A DNA stretch of 39,564 nucleotides, taken from Candidatus Nitrotoga sp. 1052 (lineage in GTDB: Bacteria; Pseudomonadota; Gammaproteobacteria; Burkholderiales; Gallionellaceae). The stretch's first letter is position 1. Every line of letters begins with the position of its first letter. Made by a program: the position numbers and the translations under genes. The stretch is taken from the NCBI RefSeq assembly GCF_927312905.1, contig NZ_CAKMHQ010000062.1, positions 1-39,564 on the forward strand, read 5' to 3'. This document shows positions 7,878 to 17,276 of this stretch, piece by piece. Under the pieces are notes generated by a model. The model was not told the DNA's origin and searched no databases. It saw nothing but the letters and a program-made list of their open reading frames with translations.

Positions 7878-8918
7878 TTAACAGATTCGGGTTTGTGTTT
7901 CATCGCCTGTCCGCGCTTCAATTGTGCCTATGCGCCATACGGTTTCTCCGGCGGCGACCAGCTGGGCGATTGCGTCTGCGGCATCATTCTGATCCACGAT
8001 AACCACCATGCCGATGCCGCAGTTGAAAGTGCGATACATTTCCTGCTGATCTACGTTGCCCTGTTCGCGGAGCCACTCGAACAGCTTGGGTGTGCGCCAG
8101 GATAGTCCGTCGATCACGGCGGTGACGTTGGAAGGCAGCACACGCGGCACATTTTCAAGCAGGCCGCCGCCAGTGATGTGTGCCATACCTTTTATCCGGA
8201 GGGTTTGCATCAGCGCCAGCAACGGCTTCACATAGATACGCGTGGGCGCCATAATGCAATCAGCCAGCGTGTGCTCACCATCAAATTCAGCATTGAGGTC
8301 GGGCTGGCTGCGCTCGATGATTTTACGCACTAGCGAGTAACCGTTGGAGTGCGCGCCGTTAGAGGCGAGTCCCAGCACTATGTCGCCAGGCCGAATGTCA
8401 GCGCCGGTGATGATGTTGGCTTTTTCCACTACACCCACAGCAAAACCGGCGAGGTCATATTCGCCCACCGGATACATGCCCGGCATTTCGGCGGTCTCGC
8501 CGCCTATGAGCGCGCAACCGGCCAGTTCGCATCCTGCCGCTATGCCCTTGATGACTTCGGTGGCGGCATCCACATCCAGCTTGCCACAGGCGAAATAATC
8601 GAGGAAAAACAGCGGCTCTGCGCCCTGCACCAGAATATCGTTGACGCTCATCCCAACCAAGTCGATGCCAACGGTATCGTGACGATTCAATTCGAATGCC
8701 AATTTCAATTTGGTACCCACGCCATCGGTGCCAGACACCAGCACCGGCTCGCGGTATTTTTTAGAAATTTCGACTAATCCGCCAAAGCCGCCTATGCCAC
8801 TCAGAACTTCCGGGCGCATAGTACGTTTGGCGAATGGTTTGATGTTTTCCACCAGACGGTCACCTGCGGCTATGTCTACGCCGGCGTCGCGGTAGGAAAG
8901 GGTATTAGGTAAGCTCAA
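7878..8918 (-). CDS. purM: Phosphoribosylformylglycinamidine cyclo-ligase (AIR synthetase)
   Basis: ATP-dependent ring closure of formylglycinamidine ribonucleotide to aminoimidazole ribonucleotide in purine synthesis. The 346 aa are the normal length, and the start [20 protein letters not shown] is typical. Family landmarks are [23 protein letters not shown], the metal/nucleotide region [58 protein letters not shown] and [16 protein letters not shown]. It is the first gene of the leftward block, divergent from hda across about 200 bases. That arrangement is common in betaproteobacteria. Confidence 0.97.
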   Translation of the reverse strand: MSLPNTLSYRDAGVDIAAGDRLVENIKPFAKRTMRPEVLSGIGGFGGLVEISKKYREPVLVSGTDGVGTKLKLAFELNRHDTVGIDLVGMSVNDILVQGAEPLFFLDYFACGKLDVDAATEVIKGIAAGCELAGCALIGGETAEMPGMYPVGEYDLAGFAVGVVEKANIITGADIRPGDIVLGLASNGAHSNGYSLVRKIIERSQPDLNAEFDGEHTLADCIMAPTRIYVKPLLALMQTLRIKGMAHITGGGLLENVPRVLPSNVTAVIDGLSWRTPKLFEWLREQGNVDQQEMYRTFNCGIGMVVIVDQNDAADAIAQLVAAGETVWRIGTIEARTGDETQTRIC

Positions 8919-9126
8919 GTTGAGTTCTCGCTTTCTTCGGGATACAGTGAAGGCTATTTTCTTAGCGATATTTTACCCCAAATGACCATTCAACGCTTCG
9001 CCGCACTTCAAGGGGGTGCGCTTGCTTACTGCTCGACCCTTCCCGTGCGGGCAGCACTGTTGGTCGGATTGGGCCATGTCCAGGGCATGGTAGCTATCTA
9101 TATCCGTGTATCGTGATTCATTTTTT

Positions 9127-9795
9127 ATGACGCAATTATTATTAAACATCACTCCGGACTGGTTGCCCACGCTAAATAATTTCGTACCGGGCCGTAACGT
9201 TGAGTTGCTCTCGACATTGCAACATGCATTGGCAGGAACCTCGAATGAACGGTGTTTCTACCTATGGGGCGAGGTGGGCTGTGGCAAGAGCCATCTTATG
9301 CAGGCAGCAGTGGTGCAGGCACGCTCATTGGGACAGTCCGCAGTCTTTGCTCATGGCGCTGTGCCGGATGTGGTTTCAGTGATTGCAGTGGATGATGTTG
9401 AGGTGCTGGATGATGCAGCGCAGATTGCGCTCTTCGCCCTTTATAATAGGGTGCGCGAAAGCGGCGGCATGTTGCTGGTTAGCGGTGTATCCGCGCCGGC
9501 CCATTTAAGTGTGCGCGATGACCTGCGCACCCGGTTGGGCTGGGGGCTGGTATATCAGGTGCATGCGCTGAATGATGCAGAAAAGGCGCAAGCATTGGAG
9601 CAGCATGGACAAGCGCGCGGCTTCATCCTGCCGCCTGAGGTGACGCAATATCTGCTGCGTCATGGACGGCGTGATATGCCTGCGCTGCTCGGGCTGCTGG
9701 ATGCACTGGACGCGCAGTGTTTGCGTTTACAGCGTACGCCGTCGGTACCATTGCTGAAAGAAGTGATGCAAACTTTTAACTTGGAGTCAGTGTGA
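9127..9795 (+). CDS. hda: DnaA-inactivator Hda-like AAA+ protein
   Basis: Homologue of the DnaA AAA+ module that, with the DNA-loaded beta clamp, stimulates DnaA-ATP hydrolysis and so limits replication initiation. MTQLLLNITPDWLPTLNNFVPGRNVELL carries the N-terminal QLxLxxxP-like clamp-binding segment and the FVPGRN box. Walker A is GEVGCGKSH, and a weak Walker B follows (VIAVDDVEVLD). Only the AAA+ lobe is present (222 aa), with no DNA-binding helix-turn-helix, which separates it from DnaA. A GTG 21 bases upstream could extend it by seven residues; the ATG at 9127 fits the clamp motif at the very N-terminus better. Its stop overlaps the next start by 4 bases (GTGA). Confidence 0.9.
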   Translation: MTQLLLNITPDWLPTLNNFVPGRNVELLSTLQHALAGTSNERCFYLWGEVGCGKSHLMQAAVVQARSLGQSAVFAHGAVPDVVSVIAVDDVEVLDDAAQIALFALYNRVRESGGMLLVSGVSAPAHLSVRDDLRTRLGWGLVYQVHALNDAEKAQALEQHGQARGFILPPEVTQYLLRHGRRDMPALLGLLDALDAQCLRLQRTPSVPLLKEVMQTFNLESV

Positions 9796-10454
9796 ACCTT
9801 GCGCTATTTGATTTAGACAATACCTTGCTGAACGGTGACAGCGATTTCGAGTGGGCTCAATTTCTCATCGAGCAGGGCGTGCTCGATCGCGAACTGTTTG
9901 AGGCGAAGAACTTGGCTTTTTATGAGCAATACAAAGCTGGTACGCTGGATATTTATGAGTTCCTCGACTTCCAGTTGAAACCTTTGTCGCGTCATGCGCG
10001 CAAGGTATTAAATGGCTGGCGTGACGACTTCATGCAGCACAAGGTGCGCGGCATGATGACTGTGCCTGCGCAAGAGCTAGTGGCGCGGCACCGTGCGGCG
10101 GGGGATGTGTGCATCATCATCACTGCCACTAATAGTTTTGTGACCTCGCCGATTGCGCGCGAATTCGGCGTGGAACATTTGATTGCTACCGAGCCGGAAG
10201 AGAAGGACGGTGAGTTTACCGGGTGTGTGGTTGGCGTGCCGTGCTTCCGTGAAGGCAAGATTACCCGGTTGGAAAACTGGTTGGCACAACGAGGATGGGG
10301 GTGGGATAGTTTTGCCGATAGCTTTTTTTACAGCGATTCTTTGAACGACCTGCCGTTGCTGGCGAAAGTGAACAACCCAATAGCTGTCGACCCGGATGCA
10401 ACTTTACGCAAGCATGCAGAACAGCATGGCTGGCGTATTTTGACTTTGCGTTGA
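9792..10454 (+). CDS. HAD-superfamily (subfamily IB) phosphatase
   Basis: Mg-dependent phosphomonoesterase of the SerB/CicA-like HAD-IB group. Motif I is FDLDNT with nucleophile Asp7 and acid Asp9, motif II Thr in IITATNS, motif III Lys in REGKITRLE, and motif IV YSDSLNDLPLL with the metal-binding aspartates. The 220 aa and the helical cap FLIEQGVLDRELFEAKN suit the subfamily. The start is GTG at 9792 and overlaps the hda stop by 4 bases, so the two are translationally coupled. The substrate is unknown; phosphoserine is possible, but SerB proteins normally have an extra N-terminal domain. Confidence 0.88.
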   Translation: MNLALFDLDNTLLNGDSDFEWAQFLIEQGVLDRELFEAKNLAFYEQYKAGTLDIYEFLDFQLKPLSRHARKVLNGWRDDFMQHKVRGMMTVPAQELVARHRAAGDVCIIITATNSFVTSPIAREFGVEHLIATEPEEKDGEFTGCVVGVPCFREGKITRLENWLAQRGWGWDSFADSFFYSDSLNDLPLLAKVNNPIAVDPDATLRKHAEQHGWRILTLR

Positions 10455-10549
10455 GGGCTGGCGCAATAGGGCAAGCAGACTATAACCAGTACGTTGCGTT
10501 CTGTTCTGGAAACGCATTATTTGAATTGATTGCTGATGTCAAATAAATA

Positions 10550-11515
10550 ATGCCCCCACGAGTCCTTTTTTTCCTGCTGATATGCTCAGTCCCGCTCAGT
10601 CTAGGCTTTGGCCTGATGAACGGTTCGTTGCCACTTGCGCCGATTGAGGTGTGGTACGCTTTGTTGGGCAATAACGAAGACACTGCAACAGAGGTGTTGT
10701 GGCAGTTGCGCTTGCCGCGTGTACTGGCGGCATTTGTCTGTGGCGGGCTGCTGGCGTTGTCCGGTGTGCTGTTGCAGGCGCTGTTGCGCAATCCGCTGGC
10801 AGATCCTTATATTCTCGGTATTTCCGGCGGCGCGGCGGTGGGTGCGCTGGCCGCCATGTTGCTCGGCGCGGGGTTGGCTACCACGCAGTTATCTTCGTTT
10901 ACGGGTGCATCGCTGGCTATAGTCGCGGTATTTGGTTTGGGTTTTCGACACGGCGAACGAAACATCTACCGCCTGTTGCTTACCGGCGTGGTGCTTTCTG
11001 CTGGTTGCGGCGCGCTGATCAGCCTGCTGCTGACATTAGCGCAGGGTGAGCAGGTGAAAGGCATGTTGTTCTGGCTGATGGGGGATTTATCGCATTCGCA
11101 AGGCTTGCCATTTGCCTGGTTTGTGCTGTTGGCAGTGGGGCTGTGTGCCACGGTGCTGTCCGGCGGGCTGGATGTGCTGGCGGGCGGACTGGACAAGGCG
11201 GCGGCACTGGGGGTGGCGGTTGGTCGCTGGCAGGCGGGATTGTATTTCGCCGCTGCTGTGCTTACTGTGACCGCGCTGCAACTCGGCGGTAGCATAGGTT
11301 TCGTCGGTTTGATGATACCGCATGCCATTCGCCTCCTAGGTGTCAGCGCACACCGCTGGCTCATTCCATCGTCGACTTTATTGGGCGGCAGCTTTTTGGT
11401 GCTGGCCGATACTTTGGCACGTATGGTGTGGTCGCCGATGCAATTGCCTGTGGGTATATTAACAGCGCTGCTGGGCGTGCCGGTATTGCTGTGGTTGTTG
11501 AGTCGGCGGAGCTGA
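10550..11515 (+). CDS. FecCD/BtuC-type ABC transporter permease
   Basis: Inner-membrane permease of the vitamin B12/siderophore importer family. The 321 aa contain about nine to ten hydrophobic helices, starting with VLFFLLICSVPLSLGFGLM. Family signatures are LRLPRVLAAFVCGGLLALSGVLLQALLRNPLADPYILGISGGAAVG near the N-terminus, MLFWLMGDLSHS in the middle, and the coupling-loop region GSIGFVGLMIPHAIRLLG near the C-terminus. Its stop overlaps the ATPase start (TGATG). No binding protein or TonB receptor gene is adjacent and no cobalamin riboswitch is visible in the 95-base leader, so B12 versus ferric siderophore stays open. Confidence 0.9.
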   Translation: MPPRVLFFLLICSVPLSLGFGLMNGSLPLAPIEVWYALLGNNEDTATEVLWQLRLPRVLAAFVCGGLLALSGVLLQALLRNPLADPYILGISGGAAVGALAAMLLGAGLATTQLSSFTGASLAIVAVFGLGFRHGERNIYRLLLTGVVLSAGCGALISLLLTLAQGEQVKGMLFWLMGDLSHSQGLPFAWFVLLAVGLCATVLSGGLDVLAGGLDKAAALGVAVGRWQAGLYFAAAVLTVTALQLGGSIGFVGLMIPHAIRLLGVSAHRWLIPSSTLLGGSFLVLADTLARMVWSPMQLPVGILTALLGVPVLLWLLSRRS

Positions 11516-12297
11516 TGCAAGCATTTAATAATCCGGTTTTGGAAGCACATAAACTCACGGTAGCAATAGGCGGCAAGATGATATGCCGTGAGCTTGATAT
11601 CGTGATTCGTCCAGGCGAATGTTGGGGTGTATTAGGGCAGAACGGGGTGGGTAAGACCACCTTGCTGCGCACGATGGCCGGTTTGCATACGCCACAAGCT
11701 GGCATGGTGAGTTTGAATGGTGTGGCACTGGCCGCCCATGCTAGACGCAGCCTCGCGCAGCATATGGGGGTGTTGCTGCAAAATGAAGGAGGTGAATTTT
11801 GGGGTAGTGTGCAGGAATATGTATTGCTGGGCCGCTTTCCCCATCGCGCCTCATTGTTCGGTTATAACGCACAGGATGAAGCGCTGGCGCAGCAGGCTTT
11901 GGCGCAGATGGAGTTGGAAGGGCTGGCACAACGACCACACAATTCATTGTCAGGCGGTGAGCGGCAGCGTGTTGCAATTGCCCAGGTGCTGGCGCAGCGG
12001 GCACAGTGCTATTTGCTGGATGAGCCATTACAGCATCTTGACTTGCGCCATCAGGCACAGACGATGCAAGTGTTCAGTCATTTGAAGGAGCAAGGCTGTG
12101 CGCTTATGATGGTGCTGCATGACACTCTTTGGGCGCAACGCTGCTGCGATCATGTGCTGCTGCAGTTTGCCGATGGTCATGCGTTGCATGGTACGGCGCA
12201 AGAGTTGCTGACACGCGCACACCTGGAGGCGCTGTATCAGTGCCCGTTACGCGAGCTGTCCGTGGAGGGAGAACGCTGGTTTGTAGCGGGTGTATAA
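11515..12297 (+). CDS. ABC transporter ATPase, FecE/BtuD type
   Basis: ATPase partner of the permease just upstream. Walker A is GQNGVGKTT (41-49), the Q-loop LLQNEGGEFWGSV, the signature LSGGERQRVAIAQ, Walker B YLLDEPLQHLD and the H-loop MVLHD. The start at 11515 was chosen because it gives a TGATG coupling with the permease stop and a typical N-terminus (PVLEAHKLTVAIGGKMICREL); the frame is open further upstream but only inside the permease gene. The 260 aa are normal for the family. Transport of cobalamin or an iron chelate is inferred from the permease. Confidence 0.92.
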   Translation: MQAFNNPVLEAHKLTVAIGGKMICRELDIVIRPGECWGVLGQNGVGKTTLLRTMAGLHTPQAGMVSLNGVALAAHARRSLAQHMGVLLQNEGGEFWGSVQEYVLLGRFPHRASLFGYNAQDEALAQQALAQMELEGLAQRPHNSLSGGERQRVAIAQVLAQRAQCYLLDEPLQHLDLRHQAQTMQVFSHLKEQGCALMMVLHDTLWAQRCCDHVLLQFADGHALHGTAQELLTRAHLEALYQCPLRELSVEGERWFVAGV

Positions 12298-12313
12298 TCC
12301 GTGCTCCTAATGT

Positions 12314-12340
12314 TGCCGCGGTTTATTGCGGCATTTCTGT
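12314..12340 (+). terminator. Weak hairpin between ABC ATPase and pcnB
   Basis: TGCCGC and GCGGCA form a perfect 6-bp stem with an 8-base loop, followed by TTTCTGT. The T tract is poor, so it may only attenuate read-through into pcnB, which starts 15 bases later. Confidence 0.4.
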
Positions 12341-12354
12341 CACAGTAGAAAGCA

Positions 12355-13695
12355 ATGATAAAAAAACTGCTCAAGCGCATGTTCGGAAAATCTGTCCGCA
12401 CTCGGATAGACGGAAATTGTCACATCATCCCCTTCGATGTGCATGGCGTTAGCCGCGATGGCATCAGCCCCGCTGCGCGTAAAGTGACTGATGGTTTGCA
12501 GGCGGCGGGCTACGCGGCTTTCGTTGTGGGCGGTGCGGTACGCGATTTATTGCTCAATCGCCATCCCAAAGATTTCGATATTGCAACTGACGCCACGCCG
12601 GAAGAGGTGCGCCGCGTGTTCCGTCGTTCGCGCATCATCGGGCGACGCTTCCGTTTGGTGCATGTATTGTTTGGCGAGGAAACTGTGGAGACTTCCACCT
12701 TTCGCCGCAAAATAGAGAGCGAAGATGCGGAAACTGATGAACATGGACGGTTGTTGCGTGACAATGAATTCGGCGACCAGGAGCAGGACGCGGCACGACG
12801 CGATTTTACTGCCAACGCGCTATTTTATGATCCGTCCAGTCAGGAAATTTACGACTACCACAATGGCTATGCCGACATCTGCGCCAATACCCTGCGCATG
12901 ATCGGTGATCCAGCCGTGCGTTACCGCGAAGATCCAGTGCGTATGTTACGCGCGGTGCGCTTGTCGGCCAAACTGGGCATGAAGCTGGAGGCTGCTACCG
13001 CCGCACCCATCGCAAAAATGAAAGACTTGCTGGGTAACGTACCGCAGGCACGCTTGCTGGATGAGATGCTTAAGCTGCTGTTATCGGGGCATGCGTTGGA
13101 GTGCGTCAAAAAACTACGATCTATGGATTTACACCATGGACTGTTGCCGATGCTGGATGTGATACTGAAACAGCCTTTGGGTGAAAAATTCGTCATGCTG
13201 GCTTTGCAGAATACCGATCAGCGTATTCATGATGGGAAATCTGCATCGCCCGCTTTCCTGTTTGCCGCGCTACTGTGGCACCATGTACTGTCTGCCTGGA
13301 AAGTGCATCAAGACGCAGGCGAGCGTCCGATCGCAGCGCTACATGCAGCGATGGATGAGGTACTCAGCAGGCAGCAGGCGCAGCTCGCCATCCCGCGCCG
13401 TTATGATGCGGTCATGAAGGATTTGTGGTTGTTACAACCTCGTTTTGAACAGCGCGGTGGGCAGCGGCCGTTTCGCTTGCTGTCTCAGCCGCACTTTCGC
13501 GCCGCTTATGATTTTTTGCTGCTGCGTTGTGAAAGTGGCGAGGTGGATTCGCAACTGGGTTTGTGGTGGGACGAGTTTCAGGATGCCACGGACGAGCGCC
13601 GCGCCGAAATGCTATTGCCTGGCGAAGGGGTCAAGAAACGCCGTCGTCGCAAGAAATCGGGCACGACAGTACCAGTGGAAGTGCCTATTAAATGA
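12355..13695 (+). CDS. pcnB: Poly(A) polymerase I
   Basis: Adds 3' poly(A) tails to RNA and so promotes exonucleolytic decay. It is a class II nucleotidyltransferase: VVGGAVRDLLLNRHPKDFDIATDATPEEV holds the GG motif and the two catalytic aspartates of DFD. Further landmarks are RRSRIIGRRFRLVHV, the RRDFTANALFYDP motif, ADICANTLRMIGDPAVRYREDPVRMLRAVRLSAKLG and the neck domain. The long N-terminal region (FGKSVRTRIDGNCHIIPFDVHGVSRDGIS) and the basic C-terminus (KKRRRRKKSG) are features of PcnB rather than of CCA-adding enzymes. The 446 aa match the family. It is followed by folK in the usual proteobacterial order. Confidence 0.95.
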   Translation: MIKKLLKRMFGKSVRTRIDGNCHIIPFDVHGVSRDGISPAARKVTDGLQAAGYAAFVVGGAVRDLLLNRHPKDFDIATDATPEEVRRVFRRSRIIGRRFRLVHVLFGEETVETSTFRRKIESEDAETDEHGRLLRDNEFGDQEQDAARRDFTANALFYDPSSQEIYDYHNGYADICANTLRMIGDPAVRYREDPVRMLRAVRLSAKLGMKLEAATAAPIAKMKDLLGNVPQARLLDEMLKLLLSGHALECVKKLRSMDLHHGLLPMLDVILKQPLGEKFVMLALQNTDQRIHDGKSASPAFLFAALLWHHVLSAWKVHQDAGERPIAALHAAMDEVLSRQQAQLAIPRRYDAVMKDLWLLQPRFEQRGGQRPFRLLSQPHFRAAYDFLLLRCESGEVDSQLGLWWDEFQDATDERRAEMLLPGEGVKKRRRRKKSGTTVPVEVPIK

Positions 13696-13833
13696 TGAAT
13701 ATCAAGGAAGCCTGCATTTGCGGATGGGAGAGTAAGCGATGCACTTTATTTTGCCTGCCGACTTTCGTTAAAATGCGATGGGTATCGCTTCGCCGCACAC
13801 ATCCTGCTGAAATCGCATAAGGCATATTTAAGA

Positions 13834-14331
13834 ATGAATTCCAAGCATACGGCTTTCATTGGCTTGGGCAGTAACCTGGACGATCCGTGCGAACAGGTAT
13901 TACATGCTTTGCGGGCGTTAGCCAGCTTGCCACATACCCGAGTATTGGCGAGCTCTTCGTTCTACCGCAGTGCGCCAGTCGGCTATCTCGAACAGCCGGA
14001 TTTCATTAATGCGGTAGCGCAATTGGAAACGACATTGGGTCCTCGCGCCCTGCTGGATGCGCTTCTTGGACTTGAACGCGAATGTGGTCGCACGCGAGAG
14101 TTTCGTAACGCACCGCGAACGCTGGATTTGGATGTGCTGTTGTATGATGATTTGCGTCACCATGAGCATTGCCTGACCATTCCTCATCCGCAGATGCACC
14201 TGCGTGCATTCGTGTTGCGTCCCTTACTGGAAATTGCACCGGATTGTGTTATTCCCGGTGTGGGTGCGGTGGCAGAAGCATTGCTAGGTTGTCAGCAACA
14301 GCAATTGGAGCGGATTGTAGATGTTGTTTGA
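13834..14331 (+). CDS. folK: 6-hydroxymethyl-7,8-dihydropterin pyrophosphokinase
   Basis: Transfers pyrophosphate from ATP to 6-hydroxymethyl-dihydropterin in folate synthesis. The N-terminus TAFIGLGSNLDDP, the FYRSAPVGYLEQPDFINAV strand, the ERECGRTREFRNAPRTLDLDVLLYDD signature with the metal-binding DLD pair, and IPHPQMHLRAFVLRPLLEI are all present. The 165 aa are standard. Its last 11 bases overlap the next gene, indicating translational coupling. The neighbourhood pcnB-folK-dNK-panB-panC is conserved in many betaproteobacteria. Confidence 0.96.
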   Translation: MNSKHTAFIGLGSNLDDPCEQVLHALRALASLPHTRVLASSSFYRSAPVGYLEQPDFINAVAQLETTLGPRALLDALLGLERECGRTREFRNAPRTLDLDVLLYDDLRHHEHCLTIPHPQMHLRAFVLRPLLEIAPDCVIPGVGAVAEALLGCQQQQLERIVDVV

Positions 14332-14962
14332 TAAGTACCGTTACGTAGTGGTCGAGGGACCGATCGGGGTGGGCAAGACCAGCCTGGCGCGCCGTCTTGC
14401 TAAACATTATGAAGCGACTGCGCTGCTGGAAAAGCCCGAGGAAAATCCTTTTTTGGCGCGATTTTATGAAAATCCCGCGCGCCATGCGTTGTCCACTCAA
14501 TTGTTCTTCTTGTTTCAGCGTATTGATGAGGTACGTGATTTAGCGCAGATGGATTTATTCCGCACCAGTACCGTGGCGGATTATTTATTCGACAAGGATG
14601 TGCTGTTTGCCCGCTTGAATCTTAGCGATGATGAATTTGCACTTTACCAGAACATCTACCACAACCTGGCACCGCAAGTGCCTGCACCGGATTTGGTCAT
14701 TTACCTGCAAGCCTCGCCGGAAGCTTTGGTCGAGCGCGTGCACAGACGTGCCACGCCTTACGAGCGGCAGATTGCTGATTCCTACCTGATGCGTCTGGCG
14801 CAGGCTTATAGCGATTTCTTCTATCATTACGACACGGCGCCAGTGTTTATCGTGAACAGTGAGAATTTGAATTTTGTGGATAGCGACGAGCATTTCGCTT
14901 TGCTGTTACAGCGTATCGAGGGGATGCGCGGGAAGCGTGAATTCTTTAGTAGAGGAGCATGA
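14321..14962 (+). CDS. Deoxynucleoside kinase (dGK/dAK-like)
   Basis: Phosphorylates deoxynucleosides for salvage. The P-loop GPIGVGKTS (13-21) follows YRYVVVEGP, a typical dNK family start. The lid/ERS region reads [44 protein letters not shown] gives the arginine-rich LID, and [12 protein letters not shown] forms the terminal strand. The 213 aa fit the bacterial deoxyadenosine/deoxyguanosine kinase group; specificity cannot be read from the sequence. The ATG overlaps folK by 11 bases with GGAG ten bases upstream. Its TGA overlaps the first possible panB ATG. Confidence 0.88.
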   Translation: MLFDKYRYVVVEGPIGVGKTSLARRLAKHYEATALLEKPEENPFLARFYENPARHALSTQLFFLFQRIDEVRDLAQMDLFRTSTVADYLFDKDVLFARLNLSDDEFALYQNIYHNLAPQVPAPDLVIYLQASPEALVERVHRRATPYERQIADSYLMRLAQAYSDFFYHYDTAPVFIVNSENLNFVDSDEHFALLLQRIEGMRGKREFFSRGA

Positions 14963-15753
14963 TGCGAACGACATTAACGTCATTGCAGGCTTTACGTGAC
15001 AAAGGCGAAAAAATCGCTGTGTTGACCTGTTACGACGCCAGCTTTGCGGCGTTGCTCGAAGCAGGCGGCGTAGACGTGCTGCTGGTGGGCGATTCGCTCG
15101 GCATGGTATTGCAAGGGCATGAGACCACTCTGCCGGTGACCTTGGACGAGATGGTTTACCACACAGCTTGCGTAGCGCGTGGGTCGAAGCAGGCATTCAT
15201 AATCACCGATATGCCGTTCGGCACCTTTCAGGTCAGCCCGGAAAAAACATTTGAAAATGCCGCGCGCCTTATGGCAGCGGGCGCACAAATGATCAAACTT
15301 GAAGGCGGTGCGGCGATGGCCGAGACTATTTCCTTTCTCTCCGGGCGTGGCATTCCAGTATGTGCCCATATCGGGCTTACTCCGCAGTCAGTGCACCAGA
15401 TAGGCGGTTACCGTGTGCAGGGCAAGAATGAAGCCGACGCGCAGCGTCTGCTGCAAGATGCAGTAATAGTCGAGCAGGCTGGGGCTGGACTGGTGGTGTT
15501 GGAAGCCATGCCAGCGCTGCTGGCCGCAGAAATTACCGCCAATCTTTCTATTCCTACCATAGGCATAGGAGCGGGCGCGGCTTGCTCCGGCCAAGTGCTG
15601 GTGTTGCACGACATGCTGGATATTTACCCAGGCAAAAAAGCACGCTTTGTGAAGAATTATATGCAGGGTGCACAAGGCATTGCCGACGGGGTGAAGCGTT
15701 TTGTGATTGAGGTGAAATCCGGCGCCTTTCCCAGTGCGGAACACAGCTTCTGA
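14962..15753 (+). CDS. panB: 3-methyl-2-oxobutanoate hydroxymethyltransferase
   Basis: Makes ketopantoate from alpha-ketoisovalerate and 5,10-methylenetetrahydrofolate, the first committed step to pantothenate. The TIM-barrel landmarks are [84 protein letters not shown] and [23 protein letters not shown]. Two ATGs lie in tandem (14959, 14962); the second is preferred because AGAGGAG then sits 4 bases upstream instead of 1. The 263 aa are normal. It is coupled to the kinase gene upstream and precedes panC by 20 bases. Confidence 0.96.
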   Translation: MRTTLTSLQALRDKGEKIAVLTCYDASFAALLEAGGVDVLLVGDSLGMVLQGHETTLPVTLDEMVYHTACVARGSKQAFIITDMPFGTFQVSPEKTFENAARLMAAGAQMIKLEGGAAMAETISFLSGRGIPVCAHIGLTPQSVHQIGGYRVQGKNEADAQRLLQDAVIVEQAGAGLVVLEAMPALLAAEITANLSIPTIGIGAGAACSGQVLVLHDMLDIYPGKKARFVKNYMQGAQGIADGVKRFVIEVKSGAFPSAEHSF

Positions 15754-15773
15754 AATTTTTTTAAGGGGCATTG

Positions 15774-16610
15774 ATGCTAGTGATTCACACCATTGTCGAA
15801 CTGCGCGCACGTTTGCAAGGTGTAACTGGCATCGCCTTGGTGCCGACCATGGGCAATCTGCACCAGGGGCACCTTGATCTGGTGCGGATTGCGCGCCAGC
15901 ATGGTCAGTTTGTGGTGGTAAGCATATTTGTCAATCCGCTACAGTTTGGCATGAACGAGGATTATTCCAAATACCCGCGAACACTCGAGCAGGATTGCAA
16001 AATGCTGGAACAGTGCGGGGTGGATATGGTATTTGCGCCGAGCGAGCGTGATTTATATCCGCAGCCGCAGCAAGTGACAGTGGATTTACCGCCCATCGCC
16101 AATGAGTTATGCGGTGCTTTCCGTCCCGGTCATTTTCGCGGTGCGGCGACGGTGGTGCTGAAACTGTTCAATATTGTACAGCCGCGCATCGCGGTATTCG
16201 GCAAGAAGGATTATCAACAGTTGTATTTAATACGCCAAATGACGGCACAATTGAATCTGCCAGTAGAGATTATCGGCGGCGAAACTGTGCGTGCATCGGA
16301 TGGCCTGGCGCTGAGTTCGCGCAATCAATATTTGAACGTTGCGGAGCGAACTGAAGCGGTTTTTCTATATCAAAACCTTGTTGGAATTCGTCTGGCCATT
16401 ATGGATGGTGCGACGGATTTCTTTAAACTGGAACGACAAGCTATCGAAGTGCTTACCGCGCGTGGCTGGCAGGTCGATTACGTGACGATACGCGCTCAGT
16501 CCAACTTGGCTGAGCCAACAGAGAGCGAGTGTAATCTGGTCATATTGGCTGCGGCTAGGCTAGGGCAAACCCGACTTATAGACAATCTGGAGGTCTTAAG
16601 AGAGTGGTGA
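15774..16610 (+). CDS. panC: Pantothenate synthetase
   Basis: ATP-dependent condensation of pantoate and beta-alanine to pantothenate. VPTMGNLHQGHLDLVRIA carries the HxGH nucleotide motif (His30 and His33, with Gln in place of the usual Glu between them). FVNPLQFGMNEDYSKYPRTLEQD, RPGHFRGAATVVLKLFNIVQPRIAVFGKKDYQQL and GLALSSRNQYLN (KMSKS-like loop) follow. The ATG at 15774 is preferred over the in-frame TTG just before it, with AAGGGG five bases upstream. The 278 aa are standard. It is co-transcribed with panB; panD lies 226 bases on, with its own promoter. Confidence 0.96.
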   Translation: MLVIHTIVELRARLQGVTGIALVPTMGNLHQGHLDLVRIARQHGQFVVVSIFVNPLQFGMNEDYSKYPRTLEQDCKMLEQCGVDMVFAPSERDLYPQPQQVTVDLPPIANELCGAFRPGHFRGAATVVLKLFNIVQPRIAVFGKKDYQQLYLIRQMTAQLNLPVEIIGGETVRASDGLALSSRNQYLNVAERTEAVFLYQNLVGIRLAIMDGATDFFKLERQAIEVLTARGWQVDYVTIRAQSNLAEPTESECNLVILAAARLGQTRLIDNLEVLREW

Positions 16611-16774
16611 TTGGGTTGCCATTATTATCAATTCAAAATTTTAAAGTAAGATAAGGCGTGCAGAGATTTAATCAGACAAGCCACAAACGAAGGTCCGCAA
16701 GAAATTTGAATATACCGAATGGTCGAATACATAAATAATAGAACTTCATGGGTGAAACAGTATTGGGACGAAAT

Positions 16775-16803
16775 TTGGATTTACAGAGGCGGCCTTATAT
16801 AAT
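16775..16803 (+). promoter_or_regulatory. Sigma70-type promoter of panD
   Basis: TTGGAT (16775-16780) and a perfect TATAAT (16798-16803) are separated by exactly 17 bases. The predicted start is near 16810, giving a leader of about 27 bases with an AGGGGG ribosome site seven bases before the panD ATG. The rest of the 226-base panC-panD gap shows nothing recognisable. Confidence 0.65.
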
Positions 16804-16836
16804 GCCTGCCCTTGTTCTCCCGTAGGGGGTAACGCA

Positions 16837-17217
16837 ATGCAAAGAACTATGCTCAAAGCCAAATTGCATCGAGTGCATGTGACGCATTCGGAATTGCATT
16901 ATGAAGGCTCGTGTGCGATCGATGAGGATTTATTGGATGCCGCTGATATCCGTGAATACCAGCAGATCGATATTTATAACGTCACCAATGGTGAACGTTT
17001 CACCACTTATGCCATCCGCGCACAACGCGGTTCCGGCGTCATTTCGGTGAATGGCGCAGCGGCGCATAAGGCCAATCCAGGCGACATTCTAATCATCGCC
17101 ACTTACGCAATGTATACCGAACTGGAGTTGCAGAAATTTCATCCCCAACTGGTGTACGTGGATGGGCGCAACCGTATTATTGCCCAGCGCGATGAAATTT
17201 CAGTTCAGGCAGCGTAG
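16837..17217 (+). CDS. panD: Aspartate 1-decarboxylase (pyruvoyl-dependent)
   Basis: Decarboxylates L-aspartate to beta-alanine, the second substrate of PanC. It is made as a proenzyme that cleaves itself at Gly24-Ser25 in [10 protein letters not shown], leaving a pyruvoyl group on Ser25. The surrounding [50 protein letters not shown] and the 126-aa length are typical, so this copy looks functional. The start at MQRTMLKAK aligns with the E. coli protein so that the cleavage site falls at residues 24/25. Its 3' end is duplicated twice downstream, and it may be a chimera whose 3' part and following genes came from another lineage. Confidence 0.96.
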   Translation: MQRTMLKAKLHRVHVTHSELHYEGSCAIDEDLLDAADIREYQQIDIYNVTNGERFTTYAIRAQRGSGVISVNGAAAHKANPGDILIIATYAMYTELELQKFHPQLVYVDGRNRIIAQRDEISVQAA

Positions 17218-17274
17218 CCAATTCTCTGGTTGGCCTTGGAATAAATCGAGTCTGAGCCTATAGATTTTCCGACC
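17163..17274 (+). repeat. panD 3'-end repeat, copy T1 (native)
   Basis: The last 55 bases of panD plus about 57 bases beyond the stop (CCAATT...TTGGAATAAAT...TATAGATTTT). Copy T2 at 17892-17998 matches it through both the coding tail and this untranslated part. It ends just before the start of the 202-aa cassette gene. Confidence 0.8.
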
Positions 17275-17276
17275 CA

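Noticed and set aside
7870-7921. Longer PurN start
   Set aside because: It would overlap purM, and the extra 17 residues lack similarity to the family start.
10455-10549. Cobalamin riboswitch ahead of the BtuC-like permease
   Set aside because: Only 95 bases are available, with no B12-box-like conserved core visible.
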